Source: MAG-120531 sp029242825 (GTDB lineage: Bacteria; Bacteroidota; Bacteroidia; Flavobacteriales; Flavobacteriaceae). From it: a DNA stretch of 15,540 bases. A program made the translations under genes and the position numbers. Under the pieces are notes generated by a model, which made no database searches, was not told where the DNA came from, and saw only the letters and a program-made list of their open reading frames with translations. Positions 1-7,920 of this stretch are shown here, piece by piece. Numbering within the stretch: the stretch's first letter is position 1; every line of letters starts with the position of its first letter. The stretch is taken from contig JAQWTF010000141.1 of NCBI GenBank assembly GCA_029242825.1, positions 1 to 15,540 of the forward strand, read 5' to 3'.

Positions 1-782
1 TGATTCCTAAAACAGACGACGGTCGCGTGCTTTTCTTAGTACCCTGGCACAACAAGGTAGTCATGGGCACCACAGATACCCTCATAGACAGCCACAGTTT
101 AGAACCCAAGCCTTTGGAGGAGGAAATAAATTTTATCCTCCTAACTGCCAACCGGTATTTAAACAAAAAGGTACAGCGCTCAGACGTGCGAAGTATCTTT
201 GCGGGCTTAAGGCCATTAGCTGCGCCAAAAGATGGCAATGAGAAGACCAAAGAAATATCTAGAAGCCATAAAATAATTGTTTCCTCTTCTGAATTAGTTA
301 CCATTACAGGGGGTAAATGGACTACTTACAGGAAAATGGCACAAGACACTATTAATAAAATAATTGCCCTTAAAAAATTACCCCCAGCCTCCTGCAAAAC
401 AACTGCTTTAAAAATACATGGTGCCAATGGGCCAATAGATATTGCAAATCATTTGTATATTTATGGATCAGACCAAAGTAAAATAGCTGCTTTAATTCAA
501 GCGGATCCTAGCTTATCTGATCTGCTGCACCCCCGTTTGCCTTACACAAAAGCTGAAGTGGTATTTGCCGTTAGAAACGAAATGGCTAGAACATTGGAAG
601 ATGTTTTGGCTCGTAGGGTGAGGGTGCTTTTTTTAGACGCTCGTGCTGCCATAGAAATGGCAGAAGAAGTGGCCCAGATTATAGGAAGAGAATTGCATAA
701 AGACAAAGAATGGGAAGCCGCCCAAGTAACTTCGTTTAAATTGTTGGCGCAACAGTACGTATTAAAAATAACCACCGAATAA
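1..782 (+). CDS. glpD: Aerobic glycerol-3-phosphate dehydrogenase, C-terminal part (5' end outside window)
   Basis: FAD-dependent, membrane-associated enzyme that oxidises sn-glycerol 3-phosphate to dihydroxyacetone phosphate and passes electrons to the quinone pool. The reading frame is open from the window edge (first full codon at position 3), and about 259 residues are visible, roughly half of a usual GlpD. The visible part opens with IPKTDDGRVLFLVPWH and GTTDT, typical of the GlpD substrate/FAD domain. It continues with the hallmark TGGKWTTYRKMAQDTI at about positions 310-355. It ends in the helical C-terminal DAO_C domain, with FAVRNEMARTLEDVLARR and a conserved acidic/aliphatic helix. 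A GTG at 27 could be taken for a start, but homology plainly continues upstream of it, so the gene is cut by the window and not truncated. It is the first visible gene of a glpD-glpK-glpF operon, and its stop lies inside a 16-bp tandem repeat. Family assignment is secure. Confidence 0.95.
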   Translation, partial: IPKTDDGRVLFLVPWHNKVVMGTTDTLIDSHSLEPKPLEEEINFILLTANRYLNKKVQRSDVRSIFAGLRPLAAPKDGNEKTKEISRSHKIIVSSSELVTITGGKWTTYRKMAQDTINKIIALKKLPPASCKTTALKIHGANGPIDIANHLYIYGSDQSKIAALIQADPSLSDLLHPRLPYTKAEVVFAVRNEMARTLEDVLARRVRVLFLDARAAIEMAEEVAQIIGRELHKDKEWEAAQVTSFKLLAQQYVLKITTE

Positions 783-796
783 AATAACCGCCGAAT
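765..796 (+). repeat. 16-bp tandem duplication across the glpD stop / glpK start
   Basis: Two adjacent 16-base copies (765-780 and 781-796) read AAAATAACCACCGAAT and AAAATAACCGCCGAAT, differing at one base. The junction of the copies creates the TAA stop of glpD (780-782), and the end of the second copy supplies the ATG of glpK (795-797). The duplication is read directly from the sequence. Its effect on gene spacing is inferred. Confidence 0.9.
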
Positions 797-2291
797 GGAA
801 CAGTGTATATTATCGTTAGATCAAGGAACAACCTCTTCAAGGGCTATTGTTTTTGACAAAAAAGGCGCTATTGTGTCTATGGCACAGCAAGAGTTTACCC
901 AAATTTTCCCTCAGCCAGGATGGGTAGAGCACGATCCAAATGAAATATTAAATACCCAAACCACCGTAATAGAAAAAGCCCTTGCTCAAAAAGGACTCAC
1001 GGGAAAAGACATTGCTGCCATAGGCATTACCAACCAAAGAGAAACAGTAGTGGTTTGGGACAAACAAACAGGCACTCCTATTTATAATGCCATAGTGTGG
1101 CAGGACAAACGCACGGCAGATTATTGTGACCAATTAAAAAATGACGGTAGGTCTGTAGAGATCAGACAAAAAACAGGTCTAGTGATAGACGCCTATTTTT
1201 CTGGAACTAAGGTGAAATGGATTTTAGATCATGTTCCTGGTGCCAGAGAGAAAGCCGTAAAAGGAGGCCTTCTCATGGGTACCATAGACACTTGGTTGGT
1301 TTGGAATTTGACCCAAGGCGCCCAGCATATCACAGATGTGACCAATGCTTCTAGAACCTTATTATTCAACATCAATACCATGACTTGGGATACAGATTTA
1401 TTGACTCTTTTTGACATTCCAATTCAAATGCTACCAGAAGTTAAGGAGTCTAGCGAAATATATGGCGATACTTCCCTTAGAGGCAGTGACCACAAAATTC
1501 CTATCGCTGGAATTGCAGGAGACCAGCAAGCGGCTTTATTTGGGCAGATGTGTGTCCAGCCAGGAATGGTTAAAAATACCTACGGGACAGGTTGTTTTAT
1601 GCTCATGAATATTGGGGAAAAACCCTTGGTTTCCCAACATAATTTACTCACCACTGTCGCTTGGAAAATCAAAGGGAGAACCACCTATGCGCTTGAGGGC
1701 AGTGTTTTTATTGCTGGTGCTGTAGTGCAGTGGCTCAGAGATGGACTAAAAATCATTGATCAATCTAGCGAAGTAGAGGCCTTGGCAGCAACTGTAGATC
1801 ATACAGATGGGGTGTATTTTATTCCTGCTTTTGCAGGTTTGGGGGCGCCCTATTGGGACCAACATGCCAAGGGAACGCTCTTTGGTTTAACAAGAGGTAG
1901 TAGCAACGCCCATATAGCAAGAGCCTCTTTAGAGTCTATTGCTTTTCAGACTATGGATATGCTTAAGGCCATGGAGGCCGATGCCAATTTATCCATAAAA
2001 GAGCTCAGGGTAGACGGAGGTGCAACAGTTAATAATTTGCTCATGCAATTCCAATCAGATGTATTAAACGCCAAAACAGTCCGTCCGAAAATGGTAGAAA
2101 CTACCGCTATGGGGGCTGCTTTTTTAGCTGGATTAGCCGTGGGTTATTGGACTGATTTTAAAGAAATTGAATCTATTTGGACTACTGACAAAACCTTTTC
2201 CCCTTCAATAGATAGGACCCCCATTAATGCACATATTAAAGGTTGGGAAAAAGCGATCAAAGCATTGACCCACTGGAGCAGTATTAATTAA
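795..2291 (+). CDS. glpK: Glycerol kinase
   Basis: Cytoplasmic FGGY-family kinase that converts glycerol and ATP to sn-glycerol 3-phosphate, trapping glycerol that enters through GlpF and feeding GlpD. At 498 residues it has the normal full length. The N-terminal ATPase motif LSLDQGTTSSRAIVFD holds D10. Glycerol-contact signatures follow: NQRETVVVWD with R82 and E83, IVWQDKRT with W102, and DAYFSGTK with Y134. The catalytic base is expected at D243 in AGDQQAALFGQ. The second half carries NTYGTGCF, the AFAGLGAPYWD segment, and the FGGY-type LRVDGGATVNNLLMQFQ near the C terminus. The start at 795 places residue 1 just before the first beta strand, as in other GlpKs. Only 12 bases separate it from the glpD stop, and there is no Shine-Dalgarno sequence, which is usual for Bacteroidota. 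glpD and glpK lie in the same reading frame. Function is very secure; allosteric control cannot be judged. Confidence 0.98.
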   Translation: MEQCILSLDQGTTSSRAIVFDKKGAIVSMAQQEFTQIFPQPGWVEHDPNEILNTQTTVIEKALAQKGLTGKDIAAIGITNQRETVVVWDKQTGTPIYNAIVWQDKRTADYCDQLKNDGRSVEIRQKTGLVIDAYFSGTKVKWILDHVPGAREKAVKGGLLMGTIDTWLVWNLTQGAQHITDVTNASRTLLFNINTMTWDTDLLTLFDIPIQMLPEVKESSEIYGDTSLRGSDHKIPIAGIAGDQQAALFGQMCVQPGMVKNTYGTGCFMLMNIGEKPLVSQHNLLTTVAWKIKGRTTYALEGSVFIAGAVVQWLRDGLKIIDQSSEVEALAATVDHTDGVYFIPAFAGLGAPYWDQHAKGTLFGLTRGSSNAHIARASLESIAFQTMDMLKAMEADANLSIKELRVDGGATVNNLLMQFQSDVLNAKTVRPKMVETTAMGAAFLAGLAVGYWTDFKEIESIWTTDKTFSPSIDRTPINAHIKGWEKAIKALTHWSSIN

Positions 2292-2301
2292 ACACAAGCG
2301 T

Positions 2302-3033
2302 ATGACGCCATTTATTGCAGAATTAATAGGAACTGCCGCACTGATTCTTTTGGGTGGTGGTGTGGTAGCCAATGTAGTGTTAAAAGACACTCAGGGACAC
2401 AGTAGTGGTTGGATCGTTATAACCACCGGATGGGCGCTAGCCGTATATATAGGAGTAGTGATCGCAGCACCGTTTAGTGGGGCACATTTAAACCCAGCAG
2501 TAACGATAGGATTGGCAGTAAGCGATTCTTTTCCATGGGCAGACGCTCCCCTTTATATTTTAGCACAGTTCCTAGGAGCTATGTTAGGCGCTACAATAGT
2601 TTGGATTTTTTATAAAAATCATTTTGATGTTACTGAAGACAAATCTCTTAAAAAAGCAGTGTTCTGTACTAGCCCTGCCATACGAAACTATCCCTTTAAT
2701 TTTGTCAGTGAAGCCATAGGAACTTTCGTGTTGGTATTCACTATTTTAAATTTCACAGAGGTGCGTATAACAGATACATCTCAGCTTGTGGGCATGGGAT
2801 CTCTGGGTGCTATTCCTGTAGCCTTTTTAGTGTGGTCCATAGGCCTTTCTTTAGGAGGAACAACGGGTTATGCCATTAATCCTGCAAGGGATTTAGGCCC
2901 GAGAATAGTGCACGCTTTGCTTCCTATTAAAAACAAAGCTACAAGTGATTGGTCCTACGCCTGGGTGCCTGTTTTAGGTCCAATATTTGGCGCTCTTCTA
3001 GCGGCTTTTTTCTTTACTCAGTTGGGCGCTTAA
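2302..3033 (+). CDS. glpF: Glycerol facilitator (aquaglyceroporin, MIP family)
   Basis: Inner-membrane channel for passive glycerol entry. At 243 residues it is slightly shorter than E. coli GlpF. It shows the MIP hemipore pattern of hydrophobic segments with two NPA boxes: GAHLNPAVTIG (residues 64-66) and GYAINPARDLGPR (193-195). The Asp after NPAR (D197) and the likely selectivity filter W44, Y190 and R196 match the glycerol-conducting GlpF subgroup and not pure water channels; this is an inference from alignment by eye. The start is 10 bases after the glpK stop, making it the third gene of the glycerol operon. Its last 12 codons, at the end of the final membrane helix, overlap the 3' end of the convergent transporter gene by 36 bases, so there is no room for a conventional terminator between them. 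Identity is secure. Confidence 0.95.
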   Translation: MTPFIAELIGTAALILLGGGVVANVVLKDTQGHSSGWIVITTGWALAVYIGVVIAAPFSGAHLNPAVTIGLAVSDSFPWADAPLYILAQFLGAMLGATIVWIFYKNHFDVTEDKSLKKAVFCTSPAIRNYPFNFVSEAIGTFVLVFTILNFTEVRITDTSQLVGMGSLGAIPVAFLVWSIGLSLGGTTGYAINPARDLGPRIVHALLPIKNKATSDWSYAWVPVLGPIFGALLAAFFFTQLGA

Positions 3034-4326
3034 TTCTTCCAGGGAAACACCTTTAGTTTCTGGCATCATAAAGTGTACAAAAACCAGTTGTAACACCATC
3101 ATAAAGGCAAAAAAGGCAAATACAGGAGCCGCCCCTATGGTGCCAAACAACCAGGGCACCATTGAAGGAATGATCGCCGCCAAAACCCAGTGGGTACTCG
3201 TGCCAAAAGATTGGCCTGCGCCCCTGAGGTGATTCGGGAATACTTCAGAAATAAACACCCAAATAATAGCCCCTTGGCCTATAGCGTGGGAGGCAATAAA
3301 TAGGAATAAAAATCCAGGGACTGCCATTCCAGTCCATTCAAATTGAAAGGCTGCCGCAACAAGGGCTAAGGAAATAATATAGCCTACAGATCCTATATAC
3401 ATGAGTTGTCTTCTGCCTAGTTTGTCTATTAAAAAGATTCCTATAAAAGTAAAAAGTAGGTTGGTGGCCCCTATCCCAATAGAGCTTAAAAGGGCTGTAC
3501 TTTCTCCAAGTCCCGCCTCTTCAAATATCCTGGGGGCATAATATAAAAAGGCATTAATTCCTGAAAACTGGTTGAAGAAAGCGATCAGAAAAGCCAACAT
3601 TAAAGGAAAGCGGTATTTTTTCATCCAAATATTTTCTTTGCTATGCTCCGCTTCATTATTTCCTTTAACTGAAAGTACAAATGCGTCAATGACCATATCT
3701 GAGCCAATATCTTTTAAAGCAGTGGCCGCTTCTTCGTTCCTGTTTTTTAAAACGAGCCAGCGAGGGCTCTTGGGAACTACCAAGATAAATAGGGTGTATA
3801 AAATAGCAGGAAAAGCCTCAACTCCCACCATCCATCGCCAATCGTTTTCTCCTATGCCACTCAATAGGTAGTTAGAGAGAAAAGCCACCAAAATACCAAA
3901 CACCAGCATAAACTGGTAAAAACCTACGAGTCTTCCCCTGTCTTTCGCAGGGGCTATTTCAGAAATATAAGCGGGTGCTGCAATGGTAGAAACCCCTACA
4001 CCTACACCTCCTAAGAACCTGAAAAATGCAAAAGTGATAGGGTCGTTGGACAAAGCTGAACCTATAGCAGAGATCGAGTATAAAATACCAATCCAAAACA
4101 AAGTCTTTTTTCTGCCCAATCTATCGGTAGGGAATCCGCCAAAAAGCGCGCCTAAGACAGTTCCCCAAAGGGCCATTCCCATGACTACCCAGCCGTGAAA
4201 ACTGTCAGAAGACTCCCATAGGGCTTGAAGTTTTTTGTCTGCTCCAGAGATCACAACAGTGTCAAATCCAAAAAGGAATCCTGCTAAAGCAGCAATAATA
4301 GAAAATTTTAAAATTTTAGCATGCAT
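2998..4326 (-). CDS. Sugar-porter family MFS transporter (XylE/GLUT-like)
   Basis: Twelve-helix inner-membrane sugar carrier, 442 residues, typical length. Sugar-porter signatures are all present: GFDTVVISG in helix 1, TDRLGRKK after helix 2 (residues 67-74), ISEIAPAKDRGRLVGFYQ after helix 4, PKSPRWL after helix 6, DKLGRRQ in the second half, SEVFPNHLRG, and PETKG at residues 422-426. D22 aligns with the Asp that couples protons in E. coli XylE, so sugar:H+ symport is likely. Sugar-contact positions Q138, Q253, N258 and W356 appear kept, but the first Gln of the family QQxxGIN motif is Asn here (N252). The substrate cannot be named; a hexose or pentose is likely. The start at 4326 gives a normal cytoplasmic N terminus. 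It follows waaA by 32 bases on the same strand, so cotranscription is likely. Its last 36 bases overlap glpF in antisense. Confidence 0.92.
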   Translation of the reverse strand: MHAKILKFSIIAALAGFLFGFDTVVISGADKKLQALWESSDSFHGWVVMGMALWGTVLGALFGGFPTDRLGRKKTLFWIGILYSISAIGSALSNDPITFAFFRFLGGVGVGVSTIAAPAYISEIAPAKDRGRLVGFYQFMLVFGILVAFLSNYLLSGIGENDWRWMVGVEAFPAILYTLFILVVPKSPRWLVLKNRNEEAATALKDIGSDMVIDAFVLSVKGNNEAEHSKENIWMKKYRFPLMLAFLIAFFNQFSGINAFLYYAPRIFEEAGLGESTALLSSIGIGATNLLFTFIGIFLIDKLGRRQLMYIGSVGYIISLALVAAAFQFEWTGMAVPGFLFLFIASHAIGQGAIIWVFISEVFPNHLRGAGQSFGTSTHWVLAAIIPSMVPWLFGTIGAAPVFAFFAFMMVLQLVFVHFMMPETKGVSLEELSAQLSKEKSR

Positions 4327-4358
4327 TTTAATAGTGGTGTTGGTTGCCCGTAAATCTA

Positions 4359-5618
4359 TTAAAAATATTTTGCTATTTGAGACATTATTTTAGATGTAGC
4401 GCCCAATTGTGCAGAAATATAAGAGGTTTGAATCCCTTTTATCTGCTCAATATATGGCTTCTCTACAGCCAATTCTAAAAATTGAGTGGCATTTTCAGTA
4501 GTGTTTATGACCTGAATTCCGCCAAGAGCTACGAGGTCTTTAGCCTCTTTATACTTGTTAAAATTTGGTCCAATGGCAAGTGGAATGCCGTAAACTGCTG
4601 CTTCTAATGTATTGTGTAAGCCTGTTTTAAAACCGCCCCCAACATAGGCCATTTGCGCTAAGGGGTAGATCTGATTTAAAATACCAATACGGTCTACAAT
4701 AAGTAAAGAAGCTTTGGAAGCCTCTTGAGGATTGGTCTTAGAAAGCCAAACACTTTGTTTTTGTAATTGAATGGGGAGCGCTTGGAGAAGTGTTTCCAAA
4801 GACGCTTTGTCTACTTTATGAGGCGCTAAAACAAATTTAATATTGTGTGTAGTTTTTTCAAATGCCATGCCCAAAATGCTCATGTCTTCAGGCCAAACAC
4901 TGCCTCCAACAAATAGCGGTTTCTCAGCGGAAAAAGCAGTGAGGATTTCTTGGATTTCCTTCGGGAGGGCTTCTGTGTGTTTAGAAAGTCTAGACACTCT
5001 GTCAAAACGCGTATCTCCAGCGACACTTACCTGCGCATACCCACTGTCTTTTACAAGGGCTAGGGAACTGCTGTCTTGAACAAAAATATGAGAGAATTTA
5101 TGTAGGCTTTTTCTCATGAAACGACCATACCATTTAAAATAAATATGATTGGGTCTAAAAATCGCAGCAATAAGGATACTTGGAATTTCTGCTTGTTGAA
5201 GTGCAGTCATATAATTGGGCCATACCTCGTATTTCACAAAAATGGCCAAAGAAGGTTTTAAAACTTTAATAAACTGCATGGCGTTGCGAAGGCTGTCAAT
5301 AGGCAAATAAACGACGCTGTCTGCCAATGGAGTGTTTTTTCTCACGTCATATCCGGATGGCGAAAAAAAAGACAATACAATTTGGTGTTCAGGATAGCGA
5401 CTGCGAACGGCTTCTAACACTGGGACCCCTTGTTCGTATTCTCCCAGAGATGCTGCATGCATCCAAAGGGTTTTTTTAGAGGGATCTAATTGGGAGGAAA
5501 GGGTCTTAAACACCGCTTTACGGCCTGTTACAAAGCGCCTTATTTTAGGTGAAAATAGCGCGGCAATAGGGAGAATCCCTTGACCTAGCGTGACCAATAA
5601 ATTGTACAATAAATACAA
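4359..5618 (-). CDS. waaA: 3-deoxy-D-manno-octulosonic acid (Kdo) transferase
   Basis: GT30 glycosyltransferase, also called kdtA, that adds Kdo from CMP-Kdo to the lipid A precursor on the cytoplasmic face of the inner membrane, a core step in LPS assembly. At 419 residues it is full length. Residues 1-22 form a hydrophobic N-terminal anchor. HAASLGEYEQG (54-64) contains E60, which matches the catalytic Glu of characterised GT30 enzymes. Further GT30 motifs are KYEVWPN (129-135), GDTRFDRV (201-208), VGGSVWPED (237-245), LAPHK (264-268) and the nucleotide-sugar-binding VGGGFKTGLHNTLEAA (326-341), followed by NFNKYKEA. Whether it adds one or two Kdo units cannot be told. It is transcribed away from the DegT/galE pair from a shared 97-base intergenic region and is followed by the MFS gene. 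Identity is secure. Confidence 0.96.
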   Translation of the reverse strand: MYLLYNLLVTLGQGILPIAALFSPKIRRFVTGRKAVFKTLSSQLDPSKKTLWMHAASLGEYEQGVPVLEAVRSRYPEHQIVLSFFSPSGYDVRKNTPLADSVVYLPIDSLRNAMQFIKVLKPSLAIFVKYEVWPNYMTALQQAEIPSILIAAIFRPNHIYFKWYGRFMRKSLHKFSHIFVQDSSSLALVKDSGYAQVSVAGDTRFDRVSRLSKHTEALPKEIQEILTAFSAEKPLFVGGSVWPEDMSILGMAFEKTTHNIKFVLAPHKVDKASLETLLQALPIQLQKQSVWLSKTNPQEASKASLLIVDRIGILNQIYPLAQMAYVGGGFKTGLHNTLEAAVYGIPLAIGPNFNKYKEAKDLVALGGIQVINTTENATQFLELAVEKPYIEQIKGIQTSYISAQLGATSKIMSQIAKYF

Positions 5619-5636
5619 GGCTTAGTTATTTAGAGA

Positions 5637-5644
5637 CAAAAATA
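5637..5644 (-). promoter_or_regulatory. Candidate -7 box for waaA
   Basis: On the minus strand this reads TATTTTTG, an exact match to the Bacteroidota -7 consensus TAnnTTTG, ending 18 bases before the waaA ATG. No well-spaced -33 TTG was found; the nearest lies 13 bases upstream instead of about 19. The region is AT-rich, so a chance match is possible. Confidence 0.4.
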
Positions 5645-5686
5645 CGTTTCTTTAGCGCAATGAATGGTGTAGGGGGGTATTTTTTG

Positions 5687-5694
5687 TATTTTCG
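5687..5694 (+). promoter_or_regulatory. Candidate -7 box for the DegT-galE operon
   Basis: TATTTTCG matches the Bacteroidota -7 consensus TAnnTTTG with one mismatch and lies 21 bases before the ATG at 5716. A near match with one extra T lies at 5678-5686. No convincing -33 element was seen, and a run of six G (5672-5677) occupies the area upstream. A promoter must exist in this divergent 97-base region, but the exact position is uncertain. Confidence 0.25.
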
Positions 5695-5715
5695 TTGTGT
5701 CTTTATTAAGCATTT

Positions 5716-6870
5716 ATGAAAAAAATACAAATGGTAGACCTTCAGGGGCAATACCGTGACATACAATCAGAGGTAAACGAAAGATTTACATCTGTACTAG
5801 AGAGTGCGGCATTTATTAATGGTCCAGAAGTGCAAGAATTTCAGAAAGCGTTAGAAGCTTATCTGGGTGTGAAACACGTTATTCCTTGTGCGAATGGAAC
5901 AGATGCATTGCAAATCGCTATGATGGGCCTAGGCTTACAGCCCGGAGATGAGGTTATAACGGCAGATTTTACCTTTGCTGCTACTGTAGAGGTCATTGCC
6001 TTATTAGGTCTAACACCTGTTTTGGTAGACGTGCTACCGGATACTTTTATGATAGACCCAGCTGCAGTAACTAGAGCCATAACACCCAAGACCAAAGCCA
6101 TTGTTCCGGTACATCTTTTTGGGCAAACGGCTCCAATGGACGCCATTATGGAAATAGCTGCCAAGCACAATTTAAAGGTGATAGAAGACAATGCACAAGC
6201 CATTGGAGCCACTTTTACTTCCGTAAACGGCACAAAGAAAATGGCTGGCACCATTGGGCATGTGGGGGCAACCTCTTTCTTTCCCTCTAAAAATTTAGGC
6301 TGTTATGGAGATGGCGGTGCATTGTTTACCAATGACGACGCCCTAGCCCATACCTTAAGAGGTATTGTAAACCACGGGATGTACGAAAGATATCACCACG
6401 ACGTAGTTGGGGTGAATTCTAGATTAGACGCTTTACAGGCTGCAGTTTTAAACGCAAAATTGCCTAGGCTAGACACTTATAATTCCAAGAGAAGGGCAAC
6501 CGCAAAGGCTTACAATGCTGCTTTTGAGGGGCATCCGGACATTGAATTACCAAAAACAGTCAATGGTTGCCAAGGGATTTGCGACAGCTGTGATTGCCAT
6601 GTATTTCACCAATACACCTTGAAAATCACCCATGGGAAAAGAGATGCACTGGTGGCTCATTTGGCCTCAGAAGCAATTCCTTGTGGGGTGTATTATCCTA
6701 TTCCATTACACAGGCAAAAAGCCTATACCAACGACAGTTATAAAGAGGCAGATTTTACAGTGACCAATGCCTTGAGTGAGCAGGTCATCTCATTGCCCAT
6801 GCATACTGAATTAGATGCTGCGCAAATTTCACATATCACAAAAACCATTCTCAATTTTCTAAATTCATAA
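5716..6870 (+). CDS. DegT/DnrJ/EryC1/StrS family PLP-dependent aminotransferase
   Basis: Cytoplasmic PLP enzyme, 384 residues, of the sugar-aminotransferase family that usually converts a keto group on a nucleotide-bound sugar to an amine, with glutamate as donor. The N terminus MVDLQGQYRDI and the cofactor segment PCANGTDALQIAM (57-69) are typical. EDNAQAIGA (157-165) places D158 against the PLP ring nitrogen. SFFPSKNLGCYGDGGA (187-202) carries the Schiff-base lysine K192. GVNSRLDALQAAVL (232-245) is the conserved family segment. Oddly, residues 285-294 hold four cysteines (C-x3-C-x2-C-x-C) just before the conserved HVFHQYTL. galE follows after a single base, so the two are almost certainly cotranscribed and perhaps translationally coupled. 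A role in an amino sugar of LPS O-antigen, capsule or protein glycan is inferred from family and neighbours. The exact substrate is unknown, and no partner dehydrogenase or acetyltransferase is present in the window. Confidence 0.92.
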   Translation: MKKIQMVDLQGQYRDIQSEVNERFTSVLESAAFINGPEVQEFQKALEAYLGVKHVIPCANGTDALQIAMMGLGLQPGDEVITADFTFAATVEVIALLGLTPVLVDVLPDTFMIDPAAVTRAITPKTKAIVPVHLFGQTAPMDAIMEIAAKHNLKVIEDNAQAIGATFTSVNGTKKMAGTIGHVGATSFFPSKNLGCYGDGGALFTNDDALAHTLRGIVNHGMYERYHHDVVGVNSRLDALQAAVLNAKLPRLDTYNSKRRATAKAYNAAFEGHPDIELPKTVNGCQGICDSCDCHVFHQYTLKITHGKRDALVAHLASEAIPCGVYYPIPLHRQKAYTNDSYKEADFTVTNALSEQVISLPMHTELDAAQISHITKTILNFLNS

Positions 6871-6871
6871 G

Positions 6872-7888
6872 ATGGCAACGGTATTGGTAACAGGCGGTCT
6901 AGGGTATATAGGATCACATACCGTGGTAAGTTTGTTAGAAGCGGGTCATAAAGTCATAGTAGTAGACAATCTGGTGAATACCAACGCTACTGTACTAGAT
7001 GGAATTACCGCTATAACAGGCAAAACACCCCAGTTTTACCCCTTGGATTTAAGACAGCCTGAAACTGCTTCAATCTTATTTTCTAAGCATCCAGACATTA
7101 ATGCGGTCATTCACTTTGCCGCTTTTAAGGCAGTAGGGGAGTCTGTGGAAAAGCCCTTAGATTACTATCAAAACAACCTAAACACCTTAGTGTATTTGCT
7201 TCAGGAGGTCGTAAAAAAATCCATAGCATTTATTTTTAGTTCTTCATGCACCGTATATGGCCAGGCCCTTGAATTGCCTATTCTAGAGACCGCTCCGGTC
7301 CTGAAAGCCATGTCTCCCTATGGAAATACCAAGCAAATTGGAGAAGAAATACTACAGGACTGCTGTCTGGCATATCCTCATTTAAAGGTCACTGCACTGA
7401 GATATTTTAATCCCATCGGGGCACACGAATCTGCACTTATTGGCGAGCTTCCCATTGGAGTCCCTCAAAATCTAGTCCCTTTTATTACCCAAACGGGGGT
7501 TGGTAAAAGAGCGCAATTGTCTGTATTTGGGAATGATTACCCCACCCCAGACGGCACTTGCATCAGGGATTATATTCACGTGGTAGATCTCGCAGAAGCA
7601 CATATGGCCGCTATGAATAGATTGCTTAACCATACGCCAAAAGCCTCATTTGAAGTTTTTAATGTGGGTACAGGTAAAGGGAGTTCTGTTTTAGAGGTGA
7701 TTAAAGCCTATGAAAAAGTCAGTGGACGTTCTTTGCCCTTTGTCTTTGCTCCGCCAAGACAGGGCGATGTCACAGCTGCTTACGCAAACACCCATAAAGC
7801 CAGTACAGTTTTAGGTTGGCAGGCACGCTTTTCTTTAGAAGAAGCTATGGCTTCTGCATGGGCATGGGAAAATAAATTACTATCTTAG
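6872..7888 (+). CDS. galE: UDP-glucose 4-epimerase
   Basis: NAD-dependent short-chain dehydrogenase/reductase that interconverts UDP-glucose and UDP-galactose, possibly also the N-acetylated forms. At 338 residues it has the same length as classical GalE. The Rossmann motif TGGLGYIGSHT (7-17) is at the N terminus. HFAAFKAVGESV (81-92) is a GalE signature. SSSCTVYG (123-130) contains the catalytic Ser/Thr region, and the YxxxK pair is Y150 and K154 in SPYGNTKQ. The substrate domain has YFNPIGAH and the RDYIHVVDLAEAH segment, strongly typical of GalE. The ATG comes one base after the stop of the aminotransferase gene (TAAGATG), which points to coupled expression and to surface polysaccharide precursor synthesis in addition to galactose catabolism. 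No other Leloir genes are visible here. Assignment to GalE is firm; preference for N-acetylated substrates cannot be judged. Confidence 0.95.
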   Translation: MATVLVTGGLGYIGSHTVVSLLEAGHKVIVVDNLVNTNATVLDGITAITGKTPQFYPLDLRQPETASILFSKHPDINAVIHFAAFKAVGESVEKPLDYYQNNLNTLVYLLQEVVKKSIAFIFSSSCTVYGQALELPILETAPVLKAMSPYGNTKQIGEEILQDCCLAYPHLKVTALRYFNPIGAHESALIGELPIGVPQNLVPFITQTGVGKRAQLSVFGNDYPTPDGTCIRDYIHVVDLAEAHMAAMNRLLNHTPKASFEVFNVGTGKGSSVLEVIKAYEKVSGRSLPFVFAPPRQGDVTAAYANTHKASTVLGWQARFSLEEAMASAWAWENKLLS

Positions 7889-7920
7889 GAAGCTAAATAG
7901 TACTTAGATTCTGGGTATTG

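Noticed and set aside
27..29. GTG as a start for glpD
   Set aside because: The frame and GlpD homology continue upstream to the window edge (IPKTDDGR), so this is an internal valine codon.
5859..6254. 131-codon minus-strand ORF inside the DegT gene, and a similar 141-codon ORF at 8338-8763 inside the amidohydrolase
   Set aside because: Both are antisense to genes with strong family motifs and have low-complexity or Cys/Ser-rich translations without recognisable domains.
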